Source: Chitinophaga sedimenti
Lineage (GTDB): Bacteria > Bacteroidota > Bacteroidia > Chitinophagales > Chitinophagaceae
Assembly: GCF_023156195.1 (NCBI RefSeq)
Contig: NZ_JAKUKA010000001.1
Span: 1,674,001 to 1,738,000, forward strand
Direction of reading: 5' to 3'
Length of the DNA: 64,000 nucleotides
Shown: positions 18,591 to 27,719 of the stretch, piece after piece
Layout: each line of letters starts with the position of its first letter
Numbering within the stretch: the stretch's first letter is position 1
Position numbers and translations under genes: made by a program
The notes under the pieces: model-generated
The model's database searches: none
The model's input: only the letters and a program-made list of their open reading frames with translations
Told to the model about the DNA's origin: nothing

Positions 18591-19697
18591 TTACAGGCGC
18601 AGCAAACTGTCCATCGGCACCATGCGTGGCTCTATGGACATGCCATCGCGGATATTACGCACGCCTTCGGAAACAACGCGGTCCCCGGGTTTTAAACCCG
18701 ATTGCACGATGTAGAAATGTGCGATGCGCGTTTGCGGAATAAAGTTCCGCATCTGTACGCGATTGGCGCTGTCTACCACGAACACGTAATTTTTATCCTG
18801 CATCTCAAACACTGCTTTTTGCGGTACGATCAGGGCCCCGTCTATATCGCTGGAGAGCCGTATTTTCCCGCTGGAGCCATGCTTCAGCAGCTTCTTTGGG
18901 TTGTCGAATTTAGCCCGGAATGCGATGGAACCGGTACTTTCTTCAAATTCACCTTCTATGGTTTCGATGCGGCCTGGCATAGGATAGTCGCTGCCATCGG
19001 CCAATATCAGGTGTACCTGGTCGTATTGATGATTACTTTTGGTGTATTGGAGGTATTCACTTTCTGATACATTGAAATAGGCGTATACATTACGGATATC
19101 GGATATCGTGGTGAAGAGGGTTCCCTCGTCTACCAGGCTGCCTTTCTTCAACGGAATACGATCAATAATACCATTGAAAGGCGCGCGGACTTCTGTGTAT
19201 TTCAATCGTGCTTCGGCGTTGGACAAAGTGGAGCGGGCTTCTTCTGTTTTCGCTTCTGCCGCGGCCAGCCGTGCTTTAGCGACTTCCAGTTCGGAGGGTG
19301 CTACGACTTTTTTATCGGCGAGCAATTTTACCCGCTCGGCTTCCAGTTCGGCAGCTTTAGCTTCCGCGATCACATTACTCAGCGCAGCTTTGGCGCGCGA
19401 TAGTTCCGCCCTGTATTCGCCATCGCTGATGCTGAACAGCAATTGGCCTTTCTTCACTTCCCGGCCTTCATCTATGTGTATCTGGTCCAGGAAACCATTT
19501 ACGCGGGCGCGGATTTCCACGTTCTGAACAGCCTGTATGTCCGCTACGTAATTACGGTATAATAAAGTGTCTTTAGCGACGAGTTGGGTTACAGGCAGGA
19601 TTTTCGTTTCTTCCTTGGTTCGGCCGGCTTCCGCGTTACCGCAAGCGGCAAGGGACAGCACGCCGAGCGTGCTATATATCATTGAGTTCAAGCGCAT
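18591..19697 (-). CDS. RND periplasmic adaptor (membrane fusion protein)
   Basis: The AcrA-type adaptor linking the pump and the outer-membrane channel. The ATG at 19697 gives a lipoprotein signal (LGVLSLAACG). A lipoyl half-motif (VEIRARVNGFLDQIHIDEGR) is followed by a long alpha-hairpin of Ala/Glu/Lys heptads, the second lipoyl half (YTEVRAPFNGIIDRIPLKKG), a beta-barrel, and a membrane-proximal domain (LKPGDRVVSEGVRNIRDGM). 368 residues. It starts the conserved adaptor, pump, channel order and ends 25 bp before the pump gene. Confidence 0.94.
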   Translation of the reverse strand: MRLNSMIYSTLGVLSLAACGNAEAGRTKEETKILPVTQLVAKDTLLYRNYVADIQAVQNVEIRARVNGFLDQIHIDEGREVKKGQLLFSISDGEYRAELSRAKAALSNVIAEAKAAELEAERVKLLADKKVVAPSELEVAKARLAAAEAKTEEARSTLSNAEARLKYTEVRAPFNGIIDRIPLKKGSLVDEGTLFTTISDIRNVYAYFNVSESEYLQYTKSNHQYDQVHLILADGSDYPMPGRIETIEGEFEESTGSIAFRAKFDNPKKLLKHGSSGKIRLSSDIDGALIVPQKAVFEMQDKNYVFVVDSANRVQMRNFIPQTRIAHFYIVQSGLKPGDRVVSEGVRNIRDGMSIEPRMVPMDSLLRL

Positions 19698-19789
19698 AAT
19701 CAATAAGTTTTCTCATTCCGTGTGCGAACGGAATGGTAAATAATCAGCCTGCTGCGTAGTTGTTTAGCCATCAGCATACTAGTATCATC

Positions 19790-20218
19790 CTAAAAAAACA
19801 AAAAAGAAATGCGTGGCTCAGAAAGGGGTTTGCCGGAAAAGAAACTGGTAGTAACCAGGTAAAAAGACCGTACGCGTGAGTATTCGCCGGTTTTATTTTC
19901 GGGTTGTAATTCGTTGCTGATATTGCTATACGGCAGTACATAAGCCAAACGCGGCGTCAGGTTGTACTGCTGGCAGAAAGGTGAAACATAGTAACGCGGC
20001 TTGATGCGCGGTGAACGTTTCAACTGCACCTTTTCCAGTACGATATCTATTTCTTCCTGGTGGTCCAGGTGAGCCGGTAAACTGAAATCTACCTCCAGAA
20101 TAGGCTCGCCGGGTATATGAAATGAGGCCCACGCCGCCACCGAACCCGCTGTTAGCTGTACTAACAGCAGCATGGCGCAGAGTGCCCACTTATACCATAT
20201 TTGCCGACGGAAATGCAT
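19790..20218 (-). CDS. Exported hypothetical protein upstream of the RND operon
   Basis: 142 residues with a hydrophobic signal segment (WALCAMLLLVQLTAGSVAAWA). The mature part is basic with a tyrosine-rich stretch (RIKPRYYVSPFCQQYNLTPR) and a strongly hydrophobic end (RISFLFF). No family is recognised. It lies 92 bp upstream of the adaptor gene on the same strand and may be the first gene of the efflux operon. The C-terminal ...FLFF could anchor it, or the protein could be imperfectly read. Confidence 0.5.
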   Translation of the reverse strand: MHFRRQIWYKWALCAMLLLVQLTAGSVAAWASFHIPGEPILEVDFSLPAHLDHQEEIDIVLEKVQLKRSPRIKPRYYVSPFCQQYNLTPRLAYVLPYSNISNELQPENKTGEYSRVRSFYLVTTSFFSGKPLSEPRISFLFF

Positions 20219-20297
20219 GCGCCGCTAAATTACATCATCGATGCAAAAAAGCCAAGGGTTTAAGTATGAACGGTTCCGATTTTAACATCATTATAAT

Positions 20298-20340
20298 AAA
20301 AATGCCGCCATGATCAGTAGCGGCATTTTTCTTTTTTATG
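20298..20340 (-). terminator. Terminator downstream of trhO
   Basis: An 11-bp stem (AAAAATGCCGC at 20298-20308, GCGGCATTTTT at 20320-20330) has A and T runs on both sides. It lies 21 bp past the trhO stop on the minus strand and ends that gene before the efflux operon begins. Confidence 0.8.
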
Positions 20341-20350
20341 TTGACGCGGA

Positions 20351-21384
20351 TCACCGCTCATTCAGGCGTGGCCGCAGTCTTTGCTTCGATTTATTAAATG
20401 CAAGATGCCCCTTGTCAATGCCTTTACGCAGTTCCTGCTGTTCTTCTTCAGGAAGATTATACACATGCTGACATTCATCGCTGCAGGTGCCCCGTATTTC
20501 TCCGCGCACTTTTTGCATTGGATAAATAAAAGGTGACAACCATCGTTCGCGCAGTTGGTATGGTCATCGCAAGGTTCGCCACATTGGTGGCATTTACTGA
20601 TGATCTCTTCGCCAATCCGCTCGCCCATGCGATCATCGAAGACAAAGTTTTTGCCTTTGAATTTATTCGGGAGGCCCTGCTCTTTCGCCTTGTTGCTATA
20701 TTCTATAATACCACCTTCGAGGTGAAACACATTCTTAAAACCATTGTGCAGAAAGTACGCCGACGCTTTTTCGCAACGGATACCGCCGGTGCAATACATA
20801 ATGATGTTCTGGTCCTTCTGGTCCTTCAGCATGTCCACCGCCATGGGTAACTGCTCGCGGAAAGTATCGGAAGGCACTTCCAGCGCATTGTCGAAATGGC
20901 CTACTTCAAATTCATAATGGTTACGCATGTCTACGATCACCGTGCCCGGTTGGGCCGACAAGTTGTTGAATGCTGCCGCGTCAAGGTACTGGCCGCGGTG
21001 CGTGATATCAAAAGTGGGATCCTCAATCCCGTCGGCCACAATTTTATCCCTTACTTTGATCTTGAGTACATAAAAAGACTTCCCATTGTCATCCACCGCA
21101 ATATTCAGCCGGATACCGTTCAGGAAGTCGAAACCGTAAAGGAAAGTGCGGAATGCCTCCACATTATGCTCAGGTACGCTGATTTGGGCGTTGATGCCTT
21201 CGTGTGCCACGTAAATACGGCCAAATACGGCCAGGTTAAACAATCCCTCGTAAAGTTGGTCGCGAAACTGTTGCGGGTCGGTGATTTTCGCGTACTGGTA
21301 AAAAGAAATCGTAACGCGATTGAAAGTTTCGGCTGCCAGCCGTTGCTTCAGCAGGTCGGAAGATACTCTGTTGTGTAATGCCAT
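20351..21384 (-). CDS. trhO: tRNA uridine(34) hydroxylase, rhodanese-like (frameshifted)
   Basis: TrhO (formerly YceA) makes 5-hydroxyuridine at the tRNA wobble position using oxygen. An acylphosphatase-like N-terminal domain ([16 protein letters not shown]) precedes a rhodanese domain with the active-site loop [17 protein letters not shown], then a Cys-rich C-terminal segment ([30 protein letters not shown]). One C is missing at 20490-20493. Correction gives the normal ending [13 protein letters not shown] and a length of 344 residues. The start is the ATG at 21384. Confidence 0.93.
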
Positions 21385-21627
21385 AGTTGGAAATTTTAAG
21401 GACGTACGCCGGACGAACAAAATTTCTTTTTGCGTGTTATATAAAATGTTGGCCGCAAAGATACGAAAATCTCAGGATGGGGAAGTTTTCTACAACACGT
21501 TGTTTCAGATTAAAATTTTACTATATCTATTAAACCGTCACGACAAGCATACTTTACCGTTGGCATACTTTTGGACTTTTCAACAAGCAAGTAACCAAGT
21601 AACAATTAACCCTTAAAGTTGACGACT

Positions 21628-21768
21628 ATGAACACATATGTAATTTACTTTTTCCTGGTAGTGACCGCTATTTGGTGTTATCGCCTCCTTGCCTATTTCT
21701 ACGACCGTGACGAAAACAAGGGTAAAAGCTATCGCACCGCATACAGAAGAAGACTGAATCGATTTTAA
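21628..21768 (+). CDS. 46-residue single-pass membrane protein
   Basis: A short frame starting at the ATG at 21628 reads MNTYVIYFFLVVTAIWCYRL and continues to LNRF with a TAA at 21766-21768. It has one N-terminal transmembrane helix and a highly basic tail (RTAYRRRLNRF). A promoter-like TACTTTTG at 21566-21573 and a terminator 26 bp after the stop bracket it, as expected for an independent small gene. No family is known to me. Confidence 0.65.
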   Translation: MNTYVIYFFLVVTAIWCYRLLAYFYDRDENKGKSYRTAYRRRLNRF

Positions 21769-21793
21769 CCATATAATTGGCAAGCAAAGTAAC

Positions 21794-21828
21794 AAGCCAC
21801 CAGCGTTTCAGAAGAAGGTGGCTTTTTA
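21794..21828. terminator. Terminator between the 46-aa gene and the DUF5686 gene
   Basis: An 8-bp stem (AAGCCACC at 21794-21801, GGTGGCTT at 21817-21824) is followed by TTT on the + strand. It lies between two convergent genes. Confidence 0.7.
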
Positions 21829-21837
21829 CTTTCCGCA

Positions 21838-24346
21838 TCAATTATTGAACACGGCGCTCCCGAGGATGCCGCCGAATCCTACTCTCACCCCTACTCTCGT
21901 CGGCGCCTGCGTCTGGTAGCCGGCCACCACATCGACTCTTATAATCTTAAAGATATTTTCTAGTCCCGCGAACGCTTCCACATAATTGTTGTCGCTGTTC
22001 ACGTAAAAGGCGTTTGCCCCACCCACCAGGTGCCACTTGAGCCGGTTAAACAGTGGAATTTTATTCGTGAGGAAGCCATTGAAGTGATGCTCCACGTTAA
22101 CGGTGCCGTATAATCGCGCGTCGGTGCTGTACTGGTAATATGGCGCCAGCTGGAAGCTGTTGAGGTAATTGAAATTGTAGAAGGTTTGGTTGCCATTGAA
22201 GTGCTGCAAATCGGGTATACTCACCCTGTTCCGGTTCAGGAAGCCGCCGCCCGACAGGCGATAGCGCAGTTCACCGAATATCTTAAAGTTCATCTCGTCC
22301 GACATCGCGACTTTCCAGCGGTCATAATCTACGTGGCTGCCAAAGAGTGCAATTCCTTTATTATAGTTGATCTCGAACACAGGCGCCTTGGAGCCAATGG
22401 CCGAACGCCCGGTCGGGTATTCGATGAACCGTTGTCCCGGCTGGAAACGGAAGCTGCCCCCCACAACAACGCCTGATGTTTTACGAACGGCCTGCTGGCC
22501 AGTTCCTGCGGATGGTTGGGCAGGAATTGTTTGTCCTTATTCTCGAAAATCACGAAATCCGTGGTATTCTCGACCGGAAGGCGGTTTTCGTAACGCAGGT
22601 AGCTGCTCACCCGCATGGTATTGTCGAACCGCCGCGAGTAACGGAACTGCACGAACTGGCGCTCGTAAATCTTCATGTAGTTTTCCTTTAGCAGCAAGGT
22701 ATACAGGCTGTTCGGCAGCGGCGTAATCGGGTTCTCGGGGTTAAATTGAGATACGCGTTGTCCGCCCGATAGTTGCCAGGTATTCCGCGAGTCGCTGTAC
22801 TTCTTATGTTTTCCCTGCAACGTAAGTTCTGTCGCTACATTCAGGTGCGTGTTACTAAGGCCGTACCGGAACAGCGTGCTCCACGATAAGGAACGATCGT
22901 TCCGCAGACTAAAGTCCACACCAGGTTGCGCCTGTAATACCGGGCCTTCCACAGTGTTATATTCCAGTCCTTTAATCAACCCATTCATATAGATCGTGTG
23001 TGAGCCTACGCCACTGTCGCGGCGAAAATACACAGGTTGTGAAACACCTTCCCACAGCACACCCCAGATCTTCACCGGCCTACGGTGCTTGCGCAGTGAA
23101 TCGATCCGCCAGTTACTTCTGGCAGAATCGCGTTCGGCCTTGGCGGTACTGTCTTTCACGACGAAGTCGCGTGCTTCCTCCTTTTCAAGCGGTACCGGAC
23201 GAATGCTGTCCCAATAATTGATGCTGCGCTTTTCTGCGGCAGTATCATATTTCATGAACGTCTTATCAAAATACTTTTAGGGAACTTCGGGTTGAGATTG
23301 TAGTCAGAATACACGTTCACGAAATTACCCACCACATTAAACCCAAACTGCTTGATCGCCACATAAATAAACTGGTCTTTCGTCCGCCACACCTTTGGTG
23401 TTACAGGTACGTGCATCTGGCGGATGCGTAAGGTGTCCACGAGTTCCAGCTGGTAATCTTTGGTCAGTTCCAGGTCAGTACTGTGGATGCGCCAGTCGTC
23501 ATCCGTAATAAATATATAGCCTGAGAATACCGGTTCCCGGAGGCGTTTGGGTATTACTTTAATTTTGTTGACAGTGATCCCATCTTCAATGAAACTACCT
23601 TCAAGCCTGTATTTGTAGTGCATCAACGCGGTTTCCGCAATCGGGGAAATAAAGCCCCGCGGGTTTACCTGCGAAATAATTGCCTCTACATTGTTATCAT
23701 AAAAGTTGATGAATGCCGGAAAACTGACACCGAGGCCTCCCCCGCTTTGTCGCGCCGACACTACGTCCAGCTTCAACTTGTCTGGTTGTTTATAAGATAT
23801 CTTAGTTACAGATTCGGATAAAAACACCACACCGCTGCCGGTGGAATCTACCCCGAGATCCCCCTTATCGATCTTTTGTCCAAGTATTCTTGTAGGTACG
23901 CCGCGCAGCTTGAAAAAGCCTTTAATATAAGCCTCGCAGGTATATTCCGTTACCTGCCGGCGATAGTAAGCACGTTTCTTAATCGCCTGCCGGATGATGG
24001 CATATGCGGGGTCTTCGCCGCCGGAGCGCACGACCACTTCTTTTACCTGCAAACTAACCGGCTGCATCACAAAATCAAGTTGCACATCGCTGCTGCCAAC
24101 GGTCACGGGCTGTTCCTGCTTCTTAAAACCGAGGTACTGACACACCACGACCTGCGCGCCGGGATCGAGTTCAAACTGATATTGGCCTTGTGCGTTTGCG
24201 GTAGTGCCATTGGTCGTACCTTTTACCAAGACGGTGGCATAAGGAAGCGGGTTGCCCTTATCATCGGTCACCTTTCCGCGGATAACAGCCGCACGGGCAG
24301 TGAACATGGCAAGCAACAACAGTTGGGTCAGAAGAAATTTTGGCAT
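21838..24346 (-). CDS. DUF5686 outer-membrane protein with carboxypeptidase-regulatory-like domain (two frameshifts)
   Basis: The ATG at 24346 opens with a signal peptide (LLTQLLLLAMFTARA), then a CarboxypepD_reg-like domain (IRGKVTDDKGNPLPYATVLV) and a long DUF5686 region. It contains the recognisable AIIRQAIKKRAYYRRQVTEY segment near residue 130 and ends in barrel-like strands (RVGVRVGFGGILGSAVF). One base is missing in the A/T run at 23275-23278 and one in the C-run at 22457-22462. Corrected length is 836 residues. The function of the family is unknown; surface or envelope localisation follows from the signal and barrel. Confidence 0.88.
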
Positions 24347-24377
24347 GGATTGTAAATAATAAATGAAACGGCTGCAC

Positions 24378-24746
24378 TTAAGCAGTGGCCGCGGTTTGCG
24401 CAGGTTTACGTTTGCGTAGCAGCGAAGCACTCAACGCCGCAAATCCTCCTACAAGCGCACCCGGAATACCTGTAACCAGGATCATCAGGTATGGATTTTT
24501 CACCTTCAGGATGAGATCGGCCATGCGCGTGGCAAGGATGTGATCATTTTGCATGTCGGTAATTAGCGCCATGGCAAAGTACAGGCAATACACCGCAAGA
24601 AACGCGCTGAGAAAGGCTTTCGCCGGCCGCAGACGGATCCAGATGCCTACCACGAATGCCACAATGGCTACCACCCACCAGTCGAGCACCAGGCCGAGTA
24701 AAGAGCTTAATATCACATTGAGTACGAAGGCGATCCAGAAACGCAT
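24378..24746 (-). CDS. Small multi-pass membrane protein
   Basis: 122 residues with about four hydrophobic segments (FWIAFVLNVILSSLLGLVL, WWVVAIVAFVVGIWI, LSAFLAVYCLYFAMALI, LMILVTGIPGALVGGFAAL). No family is recognised. It ends 31 bp before the DUF5686 gene on the same strand and probably shares its transcript. Start ATG at 24746. Confidence 0.7.
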   Translation of the reverse strand: MRFWIAFVLNVILSSLLGLVLDWWVVAIVAFVVGIWIRLRPAKAFLSAFLAVYCLYFAMALITDMQNDHILATRMADLILKVKNPYLMILVTGIPGALVGGFAALSASLLRKRKPAQTAATA

Positions 24747-24787
24747 TAGCTAATTGTTTAAACCAAGATAAAGAATTCCGGGAAACT

Positions 24788-24825
24788 AAAACGCCCCTTG
24801 CGCTTATTTTTGCAGGGGGCGTTTT
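24788..24825 (-). terminator. Terminator downstream of the trans-sulfuration gene
   Basis: A perfect 10-bp stem (AAAACGCCCC at 24788-24797, GGGGCGTTTT at 24816-24825) lies 17 bp past the stop codon at 24842. The base of the stem provides the T-run on either strand. Confidence 0.75.
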
Positions 24826-24841
24826 TAATATCCATATCAAC

Positions 24842-26026
24842 TTATGCTTTTTCCAAAGCCTGCTGAATATCGTTTTTGATGTCTTCCACGTGCTCCAGCC
24901 CGCAGGAAATGCGGATCATGCCCGGTGTGATGCCTACTTTCAGTCTTTCTTCTTCCGAAAGCTTGGCATGGGTGGTAGAAGATGGATGCGACACAATAGT
25001 GCGGCTGTCGCCCAGGTTGGCCGTCAACGAGCACATCTGGATCGCGTCCGGGAAGTTCCGGCCTTTTTGCAGGCCACCTTTGATCTCGAAGCAGAGCAAC
25101 CCGCCACCGGCCGACATTTGTTTATTAGCGATGGCTTGCTGTGCATGGCTTTCGAGCATCGGGTACTTCACCCATTCCAGGTGTGGGTTACCTTGCAGGG
25201 TAGTCGCCAGGTCCAGCGCTGTCTGTGAATGGCGGGCCATACGAACGTGTAGGGTTTCCAGGCTTTTGCTCAGCACCCAGGCATTAAAAGGCGACATGGC
25301 AGGACCAGTGCTGCGGCAGAAAGTATGCACTTCCTTTACCAGTTCCCGGCGGCCGACTACGGCGCCACCCAATACGCGTCCCTGTCCGTCGATCCACTTG
25401 GTAGCGGAATGCGTAACAATGTCGGCGCCATGGAGGATGGGCTTTTGGAGGGCTGGTGTAGCAAAACAGTTGTCCACGTTCAGGATCACATTTTTGCTTT
25501 TGCAGATCTCCGCCACATAAGCGAGGTCAATGATATCGAGTCCCGGGTTGGAAGGCGTTTCCAGGAATACCATTTTAGTATTGGGCTGGATAGCAGCTTC
25601 CAGTGTATCGGGCTGATTGATATCGAAATAAGTATGCTGAATGCCCCATTTCGGGAGAAACTTTGTGATAACGGTGTGCGTAGAGCCGAAAATAGAGCTC
25701 GAAGACACGATATGGTCGCCCGCTTTCAGGAAAGCCATGAAGCTGGCGAATACCGCGCTCATACCCGAAGCAGTGCCGAACCCGGCCTCTGCGCCTTCCA
25801 GCGAAGCCAGTCTGGCCGCGAATTCATCAACGGTCGGATTGCTGAAACGGCTGTAGATATTGGCATCTGTTTCATCCGCAAACGCAGCACGCATATCTTC
25901 GGCGCTTTCGAAGGTAAAGCTGGAAGTCAGGAACATAGGCGTAGAATGCTCCATGTGCTGTGTTTGTGCGGCTCTTGTTCTGATGGCGTTGGTTTCCGGA
26001 TGGTACTGTTGCTTTTCTATGTTCAT
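24842..26026 (-). CDS. metZ: Cys/Met metabolism PLP enzyme, O-acylhomoserine sulfhydrylase-like
   Basis: A trans-sulfuration family enzyme using pyridoxal phosphate; the likely reaction is O-acylhomoserine plus sulfide to homocysteine. It shows the family blocks [46 protein letters not shown], the aspartate in VDNCF, and the Schiff-base lysine in [16 protein letters not shown]. The IDGQGR stretch after the lysine is typical of MetZ (O-succinylhomoserine sulfhydrylase) rather than cystathionine gamma-synthase. The start is the ATG at 26026 (394 residues). It lies 1 bp after the osmC-like gene, and metX lies divergently beyond, giving a direct sulfhydrylation set. Acyl specificity cannot be read from sequence. 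Confidence 0.9.
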   Translation of the reverse strand: MNIEKQQYHPETNAIRTRAAQTQHMEHSTPMFLTSSFTFESAEDMRAAFADETDANIYSRFSNPTVDEFAARLASLEGAEAGFGTASGMSAVFASFMAFLKAGDHIVSSSSIFGSTHTVITKFLPKWGIQHTYFDINQPDTLEAAIQPNTKMVFLETPSNPGLDIIDLAYVAEICKSKNVILNVDNCFATPALQKPILHGADIVTHSATKWIDGQGRVLGGAVVGRRELVKEVHTFCRSTGPAMSPFNAWVLSKSLETLHVRMARHSQTALDLATTLQGNPHLEWVKYPMLESHAQQAIANKQMSAGGGLLCFEIKGGLQKGRNFPDAIQMCSLTANLGDSRTIVSHPSSTTHAKLSEEERLKVGITPGMIRISCGLEHVEDIKNDIQQALEKA

Positions 26027-26027
26027 C

Positions 26028-26453
26028 TTATTTAGCGGGAGAAACATTCACTTCCCATGTGAGTTTGGTTTTGGCGGTGCGCAAGGTTTCGGCTACGGAG
26101 CAGTATTTGTTCATAGACAGCTCCACCGCGCGTTGCGCTTTATCTGCATCGATATTACCTTCAAGGAAAAATTTGACATGGGCGTTTTCCCAAAGAGAAG
26201 GTTCTTTTCCCTTCTCGCGTTCTGCATCGATCTCTATTCTGAAGTCGGTAATTTCCTGGCGTTGCTTCTTGAGGATCATCACCACATCGATCGCGGAACA
26301 GCCGCCCAATCCCATGATGAGCATCTGCATCGGACGAATGCCATTGTTCTTTCCGCCGTTTTCAACAGAGGAATCCATTAAAACTTTGTGGCCGGTTTCG
26401 TCCACAGCTTCCATATTAAATCCGTCGTCAATTCTTTGTAATGAGATCTTCAT
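26028..26453 (-). CDS. OsmC/Ohr family protein
   Basis: 141 residues with the two family cysteines in MGLGGCSAIDVV and MNKYCSVAETL. OsmC proteins reduce organic or fatty-acid hydroperoxides, and some members act in thiol or sulfur metabolism. The stop is separated by 1 bp from the ATG of the metZ-like gene, so they are co-translated, and a link to methionine or sulfide chemistry is a reasonable inference. Start ATG at 26453. Confidence 0.9.
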   Translation of the reverse strand: MKISLQRIDDGFNMEAVDETGHKVLMDSSVENGGKNNGIRPMQMLIMGLGGCSAIDVVMILKKQRQEITDFRIEIDAEREKGKEPSLWENAHVKFFLEGNIDADKAQRAVELSMNKYCSVAETLRTAKTKLTWEVNVSPAK

Positions 26454-26523
26454 AAACTGATAAGCTATATTTAATAATAACCCTCCAAAGATAACGAAGA
26501 TTGCACAAAAGCAGAAACGCTGC

Positions 26524-26554
26524 TTGCCATAGTCATTATTCTTACTTAGGTTTG
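26524..26554 (+). promoter_or_regulatory. metX promoter
   Basis: TTG at 26524-26526, 20 bp, then TAGGTTTG at 26547-26554 fits the Bacteroidota promoter pattern. Transcription would start about 10 bp before the TTG start codon at 26572, leaving no room for a riboswitch. This also supports that start, which is the only usable one after the in-frame TAG at 26530-26532. Confidence 0.6.
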
Positions 26555-26571
26555 CGCAAAAATCACGGCCC

Positions 26572-27589
26572 TTGGCGCTTCAGACTTATCAATACGCACA
26601 ACCCTTCGAACTGGAATCCGGACAGGTACTGCCGGAACTGGACATTGCTTACCATACTTATGGTACTTTAAATGCCGCCGGCGACAACGTGGTGTGGGTA
26701 TGTCATGCGCTGACGGCGAATGCGGATGTGGCAGACTGGTGGGCAGGACTTATTGGCGAGTTCCGGGTGATCGATCCGGCAAAGTACTTTATCGTTTGCG
26801 CCAATATTATCGGTTCGTGTTACGGCAGTTCCGGCCCGCTTTCCATTAATCCGGCTACGGGAACGCCTTACTATTTTGACTTTCCGCAGGTTACCATCCG
26901 CGATATGGTGAAGGCGCACCGCTTGCTGCGGCAGCACGGGCATTGAAGAGATTCACCTGCTGATTGGCGGCTCTATGGGCGGTTACCAGGCCCTGGAATG
27001 GACGCTGGCCGAACCGGACCGCATCAAGCGCCTGATGCTGCTGGCTACCGGCTCGGCCGAAAGTGCCTGGGGCATTGCGGTACATACGGCACAGCGACTG
27101 TCTGTAGAAGCAGATCCCACCTGGAAAGATGCCACGCCCAACGCCGGTGCGGCGGGATTGAAGGCCGCCCGTGCCATCGGCATGCTGACCTACCGCAACT
27201 ACCAAACCTTTGTGCGCACGCAAACCGAGCCGGACAAGGAAAAGACGGACAACTTCAAAGCCTCCTCCTATATCAACTACCAGGGCGATAAACTGGTAAA
27301 AAGATTCAACGCGCAAAGTTACTGGCTGCTGACTAAAGCAATGGATAGTCACAATATTGCGCGTGGCCGCGCAACGGACGCCGTTACCACCCTCGAAATC
27401 ATTACCCAGCCTACACTTGTGATAGGCATTACCAGCGATATCCTTTGTCCGCCCGAGGAGCAGCGTTTCATGGGACAACACATTCCCAACGCAGCTTATC
27501 ATGAAATCGATTCGCCTTATGGGCACGACGGTTTCCTGATCGAATTTGAGAAGATCGGTGCGATCCTGCAGCGTTGGTTAACACGCTAA
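26572..27589 (+). CDS. metX: Homoserine O-acyltransferase (frameshifted)
   Basis: Activates homoserine for methionine synthesis by O-acetylation (some members use succinyl-CoA). It is an alpha/beta hydrolase fold: the oxyanion region is in WVCHALTANADV, the nucleophile in LIGGSMGGYQALEW, the catalytic Asp in GITSDILCPPEE and His in SPYGHDGFLIEF. The frame breaks in the GGG at 26938-26940; removing one G or adding two bases restores it, giving 338-339 residues, close to family length. Translation begins at a TTG. It lies divergently from the osmC-metZ pair. Confidence 0.92.
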
Positions 27590-27641
27590 CATATATACAT
27601 TTACGTTACAAAAAATCACACTAAAATTGCTCATCAGTTTC

Positions 27642-27670
27642 TTGGGCGAATGACTTTTTTGCTATATTTA
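27642..27670 (+). promoter_or_regulatory. Possible promoter of the second TonB receptor
   Basis: TTG at 27642-27644, 18 bp, then TATATTTA at 27663-27670, one mismatch from TAnnTTTG. It lies 50 bp upstream of the receptor ATG at 27720. Confidence 0.45.
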
Positions 27671-27719
27671 GATAGACAATTTTCCACGTGTACAACCAAT
27701 CACCAAAACCTACCTGTTT

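Noticed and set aside
26454..26571. SAM riboswitch before metX
   Set aside because: The promoter leaves only about 10 nt of leader, too short for any known SAM riboswitch.
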